This document shows positions 23,367 through 33,010 of a stretch of 64,000 nucleotides of DNA, piece by piece. A program made the translations under genes and the position numbers. This DNA comes from Caulobacter soli (lineage in GTDB: Bacteria; Pseudomonadota; Alphaproteobacteria; Caulobacterales; Caulobacteraceae). Where the stretch lies: contig NZ_CP049199.1 in NCBI RefSeq assembly GCF_011045195.1, forward strand, positions 4,695,501-4,759,500, given 5' to 3'. Under the pieces are notes generated by a model. It did not search any database and was not told the origin of the DNA. It worked only from the letters and a program-made list of their open reading frames with translations. Numbering within the stretch: position 1 is the first letter of the stretch; each line of letters opens with the position of its first letter.

Positions 23367-23400
23367 GGGCGCGGGCTGGATTCTCATCCGGCCCGCGCCC
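23367..23400 (-). terminator. GC-rich hairpin between ctaD and ctaB
   Basis: GGGCGCGGGC (23367-23376) pairs with GCCCGCGCCC (23391-23400), and the loop can extend the stem through GGAT/ATCC. No T run follows on the minus strand, so it may be an RNA-processing or stabilising hairpin for ctaCD mRNA. Confidence 0.55.
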
Positions 23401-23429
23401 CCGCGTTTTGCGTGTCTAGTCTACCAGGA

Positions 23430-25115
<1,686 letters not shown>

Positions 25116-26072
25116 TTAGGCCGCCGGCGCGGCGGGAGCCGCGGCCGGAGCGGAAGCGGGGGCGGTCGCGGCCGGGGTCACGGCGGCGGGAGCGCCAGCG
25201 GCGGGGGCCGGAGCGGCGGCGGCCGTGGCGGCCGGCGCGGGCGAGGTCTTGGTCTTCACCCAGGCGTCGAAGTCGGCCTGGCTGACGACGTGGATCTCGA
25301 TCGGCATGTTCGAGTGGTCGACGCCGCAGAGTTCCGAGCACTGGCCGTAATAGACGCCGATCGTGTCGGCCTTGAACCAGGTTTCGTTCAGGCGGCCCGG
25401 AATGGCGTCGGTCTTCAGGCCGAAGGCCGGCAGGGCGAAGGCGTGGATCACGTCGGCGCCGGTGACTTGCACGCGGATGACCTGATTGACCGGAACGACC
25501 ATCGGCTTGTCGGCGGCCAGCAGGTACGGCACGCCCTTGGCGGCGGCCTCTTCCTTCTTCAGCGGCACCGAGGTGATCTCGCTGATCTTCTGGTCGGGAT
25601 ACTCATAGCCCCAGTACCACTGGTAGCCGGTGGCCTTCACCGTCAGGTACGGCTTGGGCATGTCGTTGTAGGCGAACAGCAGCCGGAACGAGAAGATCGC
25701 GATGATCATCAGGATCAGCACTGGGCCGATCGTCCAGATGATCTCGACGGTGGTGTTGTGGCTGAACTTGGCCGGGACCGGGTTGGCCTTGGCGTTGTAG
25801 CGGACGACGATCCAGATCAGCAGGCCCAGCACCAGCAGGGTGATGAGCGTGATGATCGGCATCAGCACGTGGTTGTGGAAGGCGATCGCCTCGTACTTCA
25901 GCGGCGAGGCCGCGCGCTGAAGGTCATAGGCGCCGGGGGTCGGCTGACCCAGCAATTCGGCGCCCTTGGCGAGGGCTTCCCCCGCGAACACGCCCGAAAG
26001 GGCCATCGTCGTGGCGGCGACGGCGGCTACGCCCGTCAACTTCCGCCGCATCCCCTGAATTTGCGCCTTCAT
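25116..26072 (-). CDS. ctaC: Cytochrome c oxidase subunit II
   Basis: A 318-residue protein with a signal peptide, two membrane helices and a periplasmic cupredoxin domain. The CuA site is complete: Cys245, Cys249, His253 and Met256 in CSELCGVDHSNMPIEIH; the docking WYWGYEYPD segment is also present. It accepts electrons from cytochrome c. The C-terminal ~40 residues form an Ala/Pro-rich low-complexity tail (APAPAAGAPAAVTPA and on) not needed for the domain. The start is the ATG ahead of KAQIQGMRRKL; upstream in-frame sequence lacks family character. Confidence 0.97.
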   Translation of the reverse strand: MKAQIQGMRRKLTGVAAVAATTMALSGVFAGEALAKGAELLGQPTPGAYDLQRAASPLKYEAIAFHNHVLMPIITLITLLVLGLLIWIVVRYNAKANPVPAKFSHNTTVEIIWTIGPVLILMIIAIFSFRLLFAYNDMPKPYLTVKATGYQWYWGYEYPDQKISEITSVPLKKEEAAAKGVPYLLAADKPMVVPVNQVIRVQVTGADVIHAFALPAFGLKTDAIPGRLNETWFKADTIGVYYGQCSELCGVDHSNMPIEIHVVSQADFDAWVKTKTSPAPAATAAAAPAPAAGAPAAVTPAATAPASAPAAAPAAPAA

Positions 26073-26457
26073 ATCCCTCACGGCCCGTTTCGGCGGCGAT
26101 TTGGCGTCGCAATCAACCCACGCCGCGCCGACATGCACAATACGACCAGCGACACGGGGCTTAGGCAATCGACTTCGTCAGGCGACGGGGAATCGACGGT
26201 CCGGCCCCGGCGTCTCTGGCCGGTCGCTGGCGTGCATACGCGCTCCAATCCCCGTTGCCAAGCACCAGAGGCGTTCGCCCGAACGCCTTGCGCGGAGCCA
26301 GGGCGCCCCACCTGCGAACCACTCTTAACAAGGACCGTTTCGGGGCGTATTCGGAGCCCTTCCAGCTTACGTACCATTACTAACATGTAATGACAGCTAC
26401 CTTGCAATGGGCACTACCTTGCGTCACAAGAGTGCTCAGCAACGGGAACCTGACACC
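26073..26457. other. 385-bp divergent intergenic region, ctaC / padR
   Basis: This gap must hold the promoters of the oxidase operon (leftward) and the PadR operon (rightward). It contains one GANTC methylation-type site (GAATC at 26190-26194) and the inverted repeat at 26375-26392. No RNA gene or repeat family is seen. An in-frame ATG at 26407 could extend padR by 17 codons. Confidence 0.6.
26375..26392. promoter_or_regulatory. Inverted repeat CATTAC-N6-GTAATG, candidate PadR operator
   Basis: A perfect 6-bp inverted repeat with a 6-bp spacer (TAACAT), 65 bp before the GTG start of padR. PadR regulators bind short AT-containing inverted repeats in their own promoters, so autoregulation is the likely meaning. 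The assignment rests on position and symmetry. Confidence 0.5.
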
Positions 26458-26784
26458 GTGACAGAAGCCATTGAAGTTCAACTGAAGAAAGGCGTGCTGG
26501 CGCTGTGCGTGCTGGCCCTGCTGTCGAAGGCCGACAGCTACGCCTACGAAATCGCCAGCAAGCTCGCCAAGGATATCGATATGGGGGAAGGGACGATCTA
26601 CCCGCTCATGCGCCGCATGCAGTCGGACGGCCAGGTCGAGACCTATCTGGTGGAATCCCAGAGCGGTCCGCCGCGCAAATACTACCGCCTGACCGAGGCC
26701 GGTCGGGCCAGTTTCACGGCCCAGAAAGCCGAATGGGCGGCCTTCGTCTCGGCCGTCGACAACATCCTGGGAGCCGCCGCATGA
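26458..26784 (+). CDS. PadR family transcriptional regulator
   Basis: A 108-residue winged-helix protein. KKGVLALCVLALLSKADSYAYEI, MGEGTIYPLMRRMQSDG and SGPPRKYYRLTEAGRA are the hallmark helices and wing of PadR domains; a short C-terminal helix follows for dimerisation. It should repress its own operon in response to an unknown signal. I chose GTG at 26458 because family members begin just before the first helix; an ATG at 26407 gives 125 residues. Its stop overlaps the DUF1700 gene start (ATGA). Confidence 0.92.
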   Translation: MTEAIEVQLKKGVLALCVLALLSKADSYAYEIASKLAKDIDMGEGTIYPLMRRMQSDGQVETYLVESQSGPPRKYYRLTEAGRASFTAQKAEWAAFVSAVDNILGAAA

Positions 26785-27347
26785 CGCGCGCCGAATTCCT
26801 CACCCGCCTCAAGCGCGGGCTGGCGGGCCTGCCCGCCGCCCAGATCGCCGACATCGTCGCCGACTACGAGGCCCACTTCAACGACGCCCAGGAAGCCGGG
26901 CGCAGCGAGAGCGAAGTGGCCGCCGCGCTTGGCGAACCCGAAAGACTTGCCCGAGAACAGCGCGCCGAGCAGGGCGTCAAGCGCTGGGAAGAGACCAAGA
27001 ACCCGTCCGCCGCCGCCGGGGCGATATTCGCCATCCTCGGCCTGGGCGCGATCGACATCATCTTCCTGCTGCCCCTGCTGATGGGCGTGCTGGGGACGCT
27101 GTTCGCCTTCTTCATGGCCGCCATCGGCGTGTTCGTGGCCGGCGGCGTGGTGGCGACCGCCGGACCGTTCGCCGGACCGCCCGGCGGCCCCGCCGTCGCC
27201 TTCCTGCTGGGCATCGGCCTGATGGCCGGCGCCACGGCCCTGGCCGCCGTCACCACCCTGCTGACCATCGCCCTGGTCAACGGCCTGGTCTGGTTCGGCC
27301 GCCTTCACTACCGGCTGCTGAAGCCGGCCATCGAAACCCAGGTCTGA
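26781..27347 (+). CDS. DUF1700 (HAAS-domain) membrane protein
   Basis: A 188-residue protein. Residues 1-65 match the HAAS/DUF1700 start: FLTRLKRGLAGLPAAQIADIVADYEAHF, then LGEPERLAREQ. About four hydrophobic segments follow between residues 78 and 180. PadR-DUF1700 pairs are common in many bacteria, where the membrane protein may act as a partner or sensor for the regulator. Its function is unproven. It is translationally coupled to padR and followed 10 bp later by the GIN-domain gene. Confidence 0.85.
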   Translation: MTRAEFLTRLKRGLAGLPAAQIADIVADYEAHFNDAQEAGRSESEVAAALGEPERLAREQRAEQGVKRWEETKNPSAAAGAIFAILGLGAIDIIFLLPLLMGVLGTLFAFFMAAIGVFVAGGVVATAGPFAGPPGGPAVAFLLGIGLMAGATALAAVTTLLTIALVNGLVWFGRLHYRLLKPAIETQV

Positions 27348-27357
27348 GGGGACCGTC

Positions 27358-28158
27358 ATGATCCGCAACCTGACCATCGTCGCCGTCGCCAGCTTCGTGC
27401 TCTGCGTCGGCTGCTTCGCCGGGGCCTTCGCGCTCGGCGGCCGCGACATCATCAAGAACGGCTGGAACTTCCCGGCCGACTGGAACATCGACATCAGCGA
27501 CGACAACGACCGCATCCACGTCGGTCCGGGCTCGACCCGCGTCGACAACGGCGAGACCACCACCCGCCAGATCGTCTGGAGCGGCGGCGACGCCCTGCAG
27601 GTCGACGTGCCCGCCGAGGTGATCTTCACCCAGGCCGCGCCGGGCGCGGGCGGCAGCGTCAAGGTGACCGGCCCCCAGCGCCTGGTCGACCAGGTGACCG
27701 TCCAGAACGGCCGCATCGCCCTGCGCGACGAAGCCGGCGGTACGATCTCTTTCCACGGGCACGGCATGCATGTCAGCCGCGACAGCGACCAGCTCTCGGT
27801 CGAGATCGTCGCTCCGGGCGTGCGCAGCTTCACCCTGAACGGCAGCGGCGACCTCTATCTGAAGGCCTATGACCAGCCCGACGTCGTGTTCGAGATCAAC
27901 GGCAGCGGCAATGTCGAGGCCCAGGGCAAGACCAAGAAAGTCGATCTGCGGGTCTCCGGGTCCGGCGAGGCCGACCTGCGGAGCCTGGACACTGGCGACG
28001 CCAAGATCGCCCTGGCCGGCAGCGGCGAGGCCCATGTCGCTCCGCACGGCGCGGCCGAGGTCGACGTGGCCGGCAGCGGCGACGTCTACCTGACCAGCAA
28101 GCCGACCGTCCTCACCTCCAGCGTCGCCGGCTCCGGCGAGGTTCACCAGGACTGGTAG
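27358..28158 (+). CDS. GIN-domain (DUF2807) exported protein
   Basis: A 266-residue protein with an N-terminal membrane anchor or signal (about residues 4-26, containing FVLCVGCFAGAFALGG) and a right-handed beta-helix-like DUF2807/GIN domain (about 75-262). The domain shows the repeating NGSGD / NGSGN / SGSGE / AGSGE / AGSGD turns. GIN domains occur in bacterial envelope proteins of unclear role, sometimes called adhesin heads. It is the third gene of the PadR operon and is followed by a GC-rich hairpin. Confidence 0.88.
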   Translation: MIRNLTIVAVASFVLCVGCFAGAFALGGRDIIKNGWNFPADWNIDISDDNDRIHVGPGSTRVDNGETTTRQIVWSGGDALQVDVPAEVIFTQAAPGAGGSVKVTGPQRLVDQVTVQNGRIALRDEAGGTISFHGHGMHVSRDSDQLSVEIVAPGVRSFTLNGSGDLYLKAYDQPDVVFEINGSGNVEAQGKTKKVDLRVSGSGEADLRSLDTGDAKIALAGSGEAHVAPHGAAEVDVAGSGDVYLTSKPTVLTSSVAGSGEVHQDW

Positions 28159-28170
28159 ACCTTTGACCGC

Positions 28171-28199
28171 CTTTCCCTCCCCGCCAGGGGGAGGGAAAG
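28171..28199 (+). terminator. Hairpin after the PadR-DUF1700-GIN operon
   Basis: A 12-bp perfect stem, CTTTCCCTCCCC with GGGGAGGGAAAG, around a five-base loop, 12 bp past the GIN gene stop. No T run follows, so it may be a rho-dependent pause or an mRNA end-protecting stem. Confidence 0.65.
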
Positions 28200-28268
28200 A
28201 CTTAATCTCCGGCGTCGAATCGTCGCCGGGGTGATGACGGACGCGGACGAAACGCCTACCTGTAAGTC

Positions 28269-29699
28269 ATGACCGCTCCCATCACCGCCCCCTCCCTGCT
28301 CGCCGCCGCCGGCGTCGATCCCGAACGCGCCCGCGCCATCCTGGGCGAGGCCCTGGCCGGCGCCGACGACGGGGAGCTGTTCGTCGAACGCTCCGAGAGC
28401 GAGGCCTTCGTGTTCGACGACGGCCGCCTGAAGAGCGCCTCCTACGATTCGGGCGAGGGCTTCGGCCTGCGCGTGGTGGCCGGCGAAACGGCCGGCTACG
28501 CCCACTCCGCCGAGATCTCCGAAGCCGCACTGGGCCGCGCCGCCGATTCCGCCAAGCTGGCCCGCCGCGGCTATGCCGGCGTCAGCGCCGAGGCTCCGCG
28601 CGCCACCAACGAACGTCTCTATGGCGAGGACGACCCGGTCGCCTCCCCCGCCTTCTCCGACAAGGTCTCGCTGCTGCAGGAGATCGACGCCTTCGCCCGG
28701 GCCCGCGATCCGCGCGTGGTGCAGGTGATGGCCTCGATGGCCGGCGAGCGCCGCGTGGTCGAGATCCTGCGCGCCGACGGCCGGCTGCTGCGCGACGTGC
28801 GGCCGCTGGTCCGCGTCAATGTCCAGGTCACGGTCGAGAAGGACGGCAAGCGCGAGGCTGGATCCTCGGGCGCCGGCGGCCGCGCCGGCTTCGCCGCCTG
28901 GATCAGCCCCGACAAGTGGCGGGAGCAGGTCGACGAGGCCCTGCGCATGGCGCTCGTGAACCTCGACGCCGTGGCCTGCCCGGCCGGCGAGATGGACGTG
29001 GTGCTCGGCCCGGGCTGGAACGGCGTGCTGCTGCACGAGGCCGTCGGCCACGGCCTGGAAGGCGACTTCAACCGCAAGGGCATCAGCGCCTTTTCCGGCC
29101 GCATCGGCGAGCGCGTGGCCGCCAAGGGCGTGACCGTGTTCGACGACGGCTCGATCCCCGGCCGCCGGGGCTCGCTGACCATCGACGACGAGGGCACGCC
29201 CACCGAACGCACCGTGCTGATCGAGGACGGGATCCTGGTCGGCTACATGCACGACCGGATGAGCGCCCGCCTGATGGGCATGGCCGCCACCGGCAACGGC
29301 CGCCGCCAGTCCTACGCCCACATGCCCATGCCGCGCATGACCAACACCGGCATGCTGGCGGGTAACGACGACCCGGCCGAGATGATCGCCTCGATGAAGC
29401 GCGGCCTCTACTGCGCCAATTTCGGCGGCGGCCAGGTCGACATCACCAACGGCAAGTTCGTCTTCCAGTGCACCGAGGCCTATCTGGTCGAGGACGGCAA
29501 GATCACCGCCCCGGTCAAGGGCGCGACCCTGATCGGCGATGGCCCCTCGGCCCTGACCAAGGTGACGATGATCGGCAACGACTTCGACTTCGACCCCGGC
29601 ATCGGCGTCTGCGGCAAGTCGGGCCAGGGCGTGCCGGTCGGCGTGGGCCAGCCCTCGCTGAAGATCACCGGCCTGACGGTGGGCGGGACGGCGGTTTAG
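28269..29699 (+). CDS. tldD: Metalloprotease TldD
   Basis: A 476-residue protein of the TldD/PmbA family with the zinc motif HEAVGH (His256 to His260) in VLLHEAVGHGLEGDF, which marks the catalytic TldD subunit. Other family marks are FSGRIGERVAAKGVTVFDDG and the C-terminal GICGKSGQGVPVGVGQPSL-like segment. TldD pairs with TldE (at 53287 here) to degrade unfolded peptides and to process microcin and some modified peptides. It is cytoplasmic, and no partner is adjacent. Confidence 0.96.
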   Translation: MTAPITAPSLLAAAGVDPERARAILGEALAGADDGELFVERSESEAFVFDDGRLKSASYDSGEGFGLRVVAGETAGYAHSAEISEAALGRAADSAKLARRGYAGVSAEAPRATNERLYGEDDPVASPAFSDKVSLLQEIDAFARARDPRVVQVMASMAGERRVVEILRADGRLLRDVRPLVRVNVQVTVEKDGKREAGSSGAGGRAGFAAWISPDKWREQVDEALRMALVNLDAVACPAGEMDVVLGPGWNGVLLHEAVGHGLEGDFNRKGISAFSGRIGERVAAKGVTVFDDGSIPGRRGSLTIDDEGTPTERTVLIEDGILVGYMHDRMSARLMGMAATGNGRRQSYAHMPMPRMTNTGMLAGNDDPAEMIASMKRGLYCANFGGGQVDITNGKFVFQCTEAYLVEDGKITAPVKGATLIGDGPSALTKVTMIGNDFDFDPGIGVCGKSGQGVPVGVGQPSLKITGLTVGGTAV

Positions 29700-29710
29700 C
29701 CGCAAACCTC

Positions 29711-29765
29711 TGTGAAAATTGATGTTTTCGCCCATCGCCAAGGTGATCGGCGGAAACATTTCACA
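29711..29765. promoter_or_regulatory. Imperfect inverted repeat between tldD and the TonB receptor gene
   Basis: The left arm TGTGAAA...TGTTTTCGCC (29711-29732) pairs with GGCGGAAACATTTCACA (29749-29765), with a five-base bulge and one mismatch. It begins 11 bp after the tldD stop, so it may be a tldD terminator or part of the receptor's control region. Confidence 0.5.
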
Positions 29766-29766
29766 A

Positions 29767-29793
29767 TTGTAACCTACCTTTCGGTTTTGTAAC
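29767..29793 (+). promoter_or_regulatory. Direct repeat TTGTAAC x2, 20 bp apart, upstream of the TonB receptor
   Basis: TTGTAAC occurs at 29767-29773 and 29787-29793. The 20-bp period (two helical turns) puts both on one face of the DNA, as expected for a dimeric regulator. The site is AT-rich and 69 bp before the ATG. Confidence 0.4.
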
Positions 29794-29861
29794 TAGCTCC
29801 AGTGCATGCGCACGGACAGGGTCGCGGCCAACAAAGCGGGGGCTTTGGGGGATACCGCGTC

Positions 29862-31898
29862 ATGAGTCTCGCTTCCGTCGTCTTCGCCCTGGGATTGGCC
29901 GCGCCCGAGGCCCAGGCGGCCGCCACGTCGACGACGCCCGAAACCCCCGCGCCCGCCGCCGAGGCCGCCCGCGGCGTCATCAGCTATCCGCCCAGCTTCT
30001 TCGCCGAGCAACGCCCCAGCACCGCCCTGGACATGATCAACCGCCTGCCCGGCTTCCGGCTGGACAGCGGCGACAGCGCCCGCGGCTTCGCCGGCACGGC
30101 CGGCAACGTGCTGATCAACGGCGAGCGGCCCACCACCAAGAGCGAGAACCTCCAGGACATCCTGACCCGCATCTCGGCCTCGGCCGTCGAGCGCGTCGAG
30201 CTGATCCGGGGCGGCGCGCCCGGGATCGACATGCAGGGCCAGACCATCCTGGCCAATGTGGTGATCAAGTCGACCGTGCAGGTCGAGAAGGTCGCCAACA
30301 TCCAGACCTATCTCTATCCGGACGGCCTGTTCGGCCCGCTGCTGGAGTTCCAGGCCTCGCGCCGCGACGGGATCAACCAGATCGAGGGCTCGCTGAAGGC
30401 CACGGTCGACCGCACCGACCAGACCTATGACGGCGGCGCGCGGGTCACCAGCTTTCCCGACGGCCGCCCGACCATCAAGGAAGCCCTCAAGGGCTACGAC
30501 CAGATCCAGAACTACGCCGCGCGCGGCGCGATCCAGCGCGGGGTGCTGGGCGGAAAACTTCGCGTGAACGGCAAGCTCGAATACTTCTCGTACGACCGCG
30601 ACGTCACCTACACCCAGTACGAACCGGGCCCCGGCCGCCAGATCAGCGGCGAGACCGACGCGGACTGGACCGGCGAGTTCGGCGCCCGTTACGATCGCAG
30701 GCTTTCGCCCCGCACCGACCTGCAGCTGGTGTTTCTGCAGAACCTGGGCGACGACACCTATGGCTCCACCCTCGTCAAGCCGGGCAATGACGAGGACTAC
30801 CGCGAGCGCGACAAGACCGGCGAGAGCATCCTGCGCGCCGAGCTCAAGCAGCGCCGGTCCGACACCCTGTCGCTGGAGGGCAGCGTCGAGGGCGCCTACA
30901 ACGTCCTGGACGGCGACGTCCGCCACCGGATCAACGCCGACACCACCCGCACTCAGACCAAGGTCGAGGAGCTGCGCGGCGAGGCGGCCGGCAAGGCCGT
31001 CTGGCGGGCCACCCCAAAGCTGACCGTCGAGGCCGGCGCCCGGATGGAGGTCTCGCGCATCACCCAGACCGGCGACACCGACCTGGAGCGCAGCTTCTTC
31101 TATCCCAAGCCCCGGGTGGTCGCGACCTGGAACCCCACCAGCGTCGACCAGCTGCGGGTGCGGGTCGAGCGCGAGGTCGGCCAGTTGGACTTCGGCGACT
31201 TCATCGCCTCGGCCGACCTGACGGCCGGCAGCCAGGACGGGGCCGACGCCAATCTGGAGCCCCAGCGCTCGTGGGTCGGCGAAGCAGCGTGGGAGCGGCG
31301 GTTCTGGGGGGCGGGCTCGATCTCGGCCACCCTGACCCACTCGGAAATCCAGGACGTGGTCGACTACAAGCCTATCGTCGGCGGCGGCGACGCGCCCAGC
31401 AACATCGGCGACGGCCGCTCCGACCAGTTCGTCATCGCCCTGACCGTGCCGACCCAGAGACTGGGTATCTCGGGCGGCCAGTTGAAGACGCGTTTTTCCT
31501 GGTTCGACAGCGAGGTCACCGACCCCGTCACCTTCGAAAAGCGCCGCATTACCAACGCCACGCCGTTCGTCTGCAATGTCAGCTTCACGCGCGACATGCC
31601 GGGCGGAAAATGGAGCTGGGGCGTCTCGACCAGCTGCGCGAACGAATACAGCCGTTTCCGCTTCAACGAGGTGCGCACCCAGCGCGCCGAGCAGTATTTC
31701 GAGGGCTTCGTCGAGTGGAAGCCGCGGCCCGACCTGACGGTGCGCACCACCCTGTCCAACTGGACCTCGCGCAACGTCACGCGCGAGCGGACGATCTACA
31801 AGGGCTCGCGCGCCGACAACGTCGTCGACAAAAACGAGTACCGCTCGCTGCCGTTCGAGCCGTACCTGTTCATCCAGGTCAGGAAGCGGTTGGGCTGA
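29862..31898 (+). CDS. TonB-dependent outer-membrane receptor
   Basis: A 678-residue protein with a short signal peptide (MSLASVVFALGLAAPEAQA-AAT) and a plug domain (about residues 45-135): FFAEQRPSTALDMINRLPGF, GNVLINGERPTTKSENL and RISASAVERVELIRGG. The rest is a beta-barrel rich in alternating aromatic and polar residues; the C-terminus ends in LFIQVRKRLG rather than the usual aromatic residue. It imports an unknown ligand using TonB energy. The start at 29862 is preceded by GGGGGA; an upstream in-frame ATG at 29802 gives no signal peptide at its N-terminus. Confidence 0.9.
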   Translation: MSLASVVFALGLAAPEAQAAATSTTPETPAPAAEAARGVISYPPSFFAEQRPSTALDMINRLPGFRLDSGDSARGFAGTAGNVLINGERPTTKSENLQDILTRISASAVERVELIRGGAPGIDMQGQTILANVVIKSTVQVEKVANIQTYLYPDGLFGPLLEFQASRRDGINQIEGSLKATVDRTDQTYDGGARVTSFPDGRPTIKEALKGYDQIQNYAARGAIQRGVLGGKLRVNGKLEYFSYDRDVTYTQYEPGPGRQISGETDADWTGEFGARYDRRLSPRTDLQLVFLQNLGDDTYGSTLVKPGNDEDYRERDKTGESILRAELKQRRSDTLSLEGSVEGAYNVLDGDVRHRINADTTRTQTKVEELRGEAAGKAVWRATPKLTVEAGARMEVSRITQTGDTDLERSFFYPKPRVVATWNPTSVDQLRVRVEREVGQLDFGDFIASADLTAGSQDGADANLEPQRSWVGEAAWERRFWGAGSISATLTHSEIQDVVDYKPIVGGGDAPSNIGDGRSDQFVIALTVPTQRLGISGGQLKTRFSWFDSEVTDPVTFEKRRITNATPFVCNVSFTRDMPGGKWSWGVSTSCANEYSRFRFNEVRTQRAEQYFEGFVEWKPRPDLTVRTTLSNWTSRNVTRERTIYKGSRADNVVDKNEYRSLPFEPYLFIQVRKRLG

Positions 31899-31899
31899 C

Positions 31900-32682
31900 C
31901 TACCGGTCGACGATCTTGATGATCCGCTTGGACGAGGGACGGCCCGACAGGCCCTTGCCGGGAGCGTAGGTGACCGTCAGGTCGCCGCCCTTCAGGTTGG
32001 CGCCGGGCTTGTGACCCTCGGCCAGCAGGACGCGGGTCACGCGGACCAGCAGATTGCGGTCGCCGTCGCGGGCCATGCGCTCGAAGGCCTCGGCGGTGAC
32101 GGTGGCGGTGTCGGCGACCAGCACGGACGTGGCGGGCGTGGCGTCGTCGACGGTCTCGAACGCCACCCGGTGCTGGGCCGCGCGGCTGGCGCGGGCGCTG
32201 GCCTGGACCAGGCGCTGGAACAGGACATTGACCGAGATGAACGGCGGCGGCTGGATCGAGCCGGCCTTGCCCATCAGGGCGGCGGCGTCGCCGCCCGGCC
32301 GCTCGCTGGTGAACAGGGTCATGCCGCCCAGCTTGCTGGCCCGCAGCACCAGCTCGCCCAGCTCGTTCTTGTAGATGGTGTCGCCACGCGGCGCGGCCTG
32401 GGGCGACAGCACCCAGACCTCGGAGCTGTTGTCGAACTTCATCAGCGGCTGGGACGAGGCGCGGTCGAGGATGAAGCCGTCGCCGGTCTCGGAGACGTAG
32501 CGGGCCACGGGCGGGGTCGGCGACTTGCGCGCCTCCGAACCGCCGCGGTTGCCGAACAGCGCGTCGCGCAGGCTGACGCCCGAGGACTGGGCGTTCGCGC
32601 TCCCAGCGCCAGCGGCGAGGGCGAGCGCCAGCAGGATCGCACAGCCCCCTGGCCCCATCTTCGCCGCCGAAAGTCTCTCCAT
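31900..32682 (-). CDS. Secreted DUF4908-like protein, unknown function
   Basis: A 260-residue protein with a signal peptide (hydrophobic run CAILLALALAAGAGSANA, cleavage near residue 31). The mature part has SSGVSLRDALFGNR, RYVSETGDGFILDRA, LKFDNSSEVWVL-type sequence and GDTIYKNELGELVLR. The pattern resembles the Caulobacterales DUF4908 group, from memory and not searched. It should be periplasmic. It begins at ATG 32680-32682; an ATG four codons upstream (32694) is equally possible. It converges on the TonB receptor with one base between stops. Confidence 0.72.
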   Translation of the reverse strand: MERLSAAKMGPGGCAILLALALAAGAGSANAQSSGVSLRDALFGNRGGSEARKSPTPPVARYVSETGDGFILDRASSQPLMKFDNSSEVWVLSPQAAPRGDTIYKNELGELVLRASKLGGMTLFTSERPGGDAAALMGKAGSIQPPPFISVNVLFQRLVQASARASRAAQHRVAFETVDDATPATSVLVADTATVTAEAFERMARDGDRNLLVRVTRVLLAEGHKPGANLKGGDLTVTYAPGKGLSGRPSSKRIIKIVDR

Positions 32683-32908
32683 GCCTACGGTCATGATCGC
32701 CGAGTAGGGCGAATCTTGGACGCCAAAGACCTTGTTCCCGCCACGCATTACCCCGGACGCCATGGTGTCGCTTGCGCGCAACACTCCCGTCAGCACCGAT
32801 AGTCGAACCACCGGGAGCGCCGCCGTCAAGCCATTGTGTGGGTGTGGGGGCGTAACGGCGTGAGGCGCCCGCCTCGCGATTGTCAAAACTTCAGGCGCGG
32901 CGCGTGGT

Positions 32909-32995
32909 CCTCGTCCTTCGACAGGCTCAGGATGAGGACCATTGTGCAGGCCTTGGCATTCGTAAACCTCATCCTGAGCTTGTCGAAGGACGAGG
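32909..32995. repeat. Palindromic intergenic repeat, family A (CCTCGTCCTTCGACA type), copy 1
   Basis: The 29-bp arms CCTCGTCCTTCGACAGGCTC... (32909-32937) and its near-exact complement (32967-32995) flank a 29-bp spacer. Further copies are at 35959-36042 and 50739-50838, with a divergent relative at 38836-38940. It starts 15 bp past the phbB stop. The rest of the 32683-33010 gap holds only the DUF4908-like gene's upstream region. Confidence 0.92.
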
Positions 32996-33010
32996 TTTAC
33001 GCCCAGCGGC

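Noticed and set aside
29700..29861. Possible riboswitch before the TonB-dependent receptor
   Set aside because: I looked for the B12-box core (GCCACTG-type) expected of a cobalamin riboswitch and did not find it. The region instead shows an inverted repeat and direct repeats more like protein sites.
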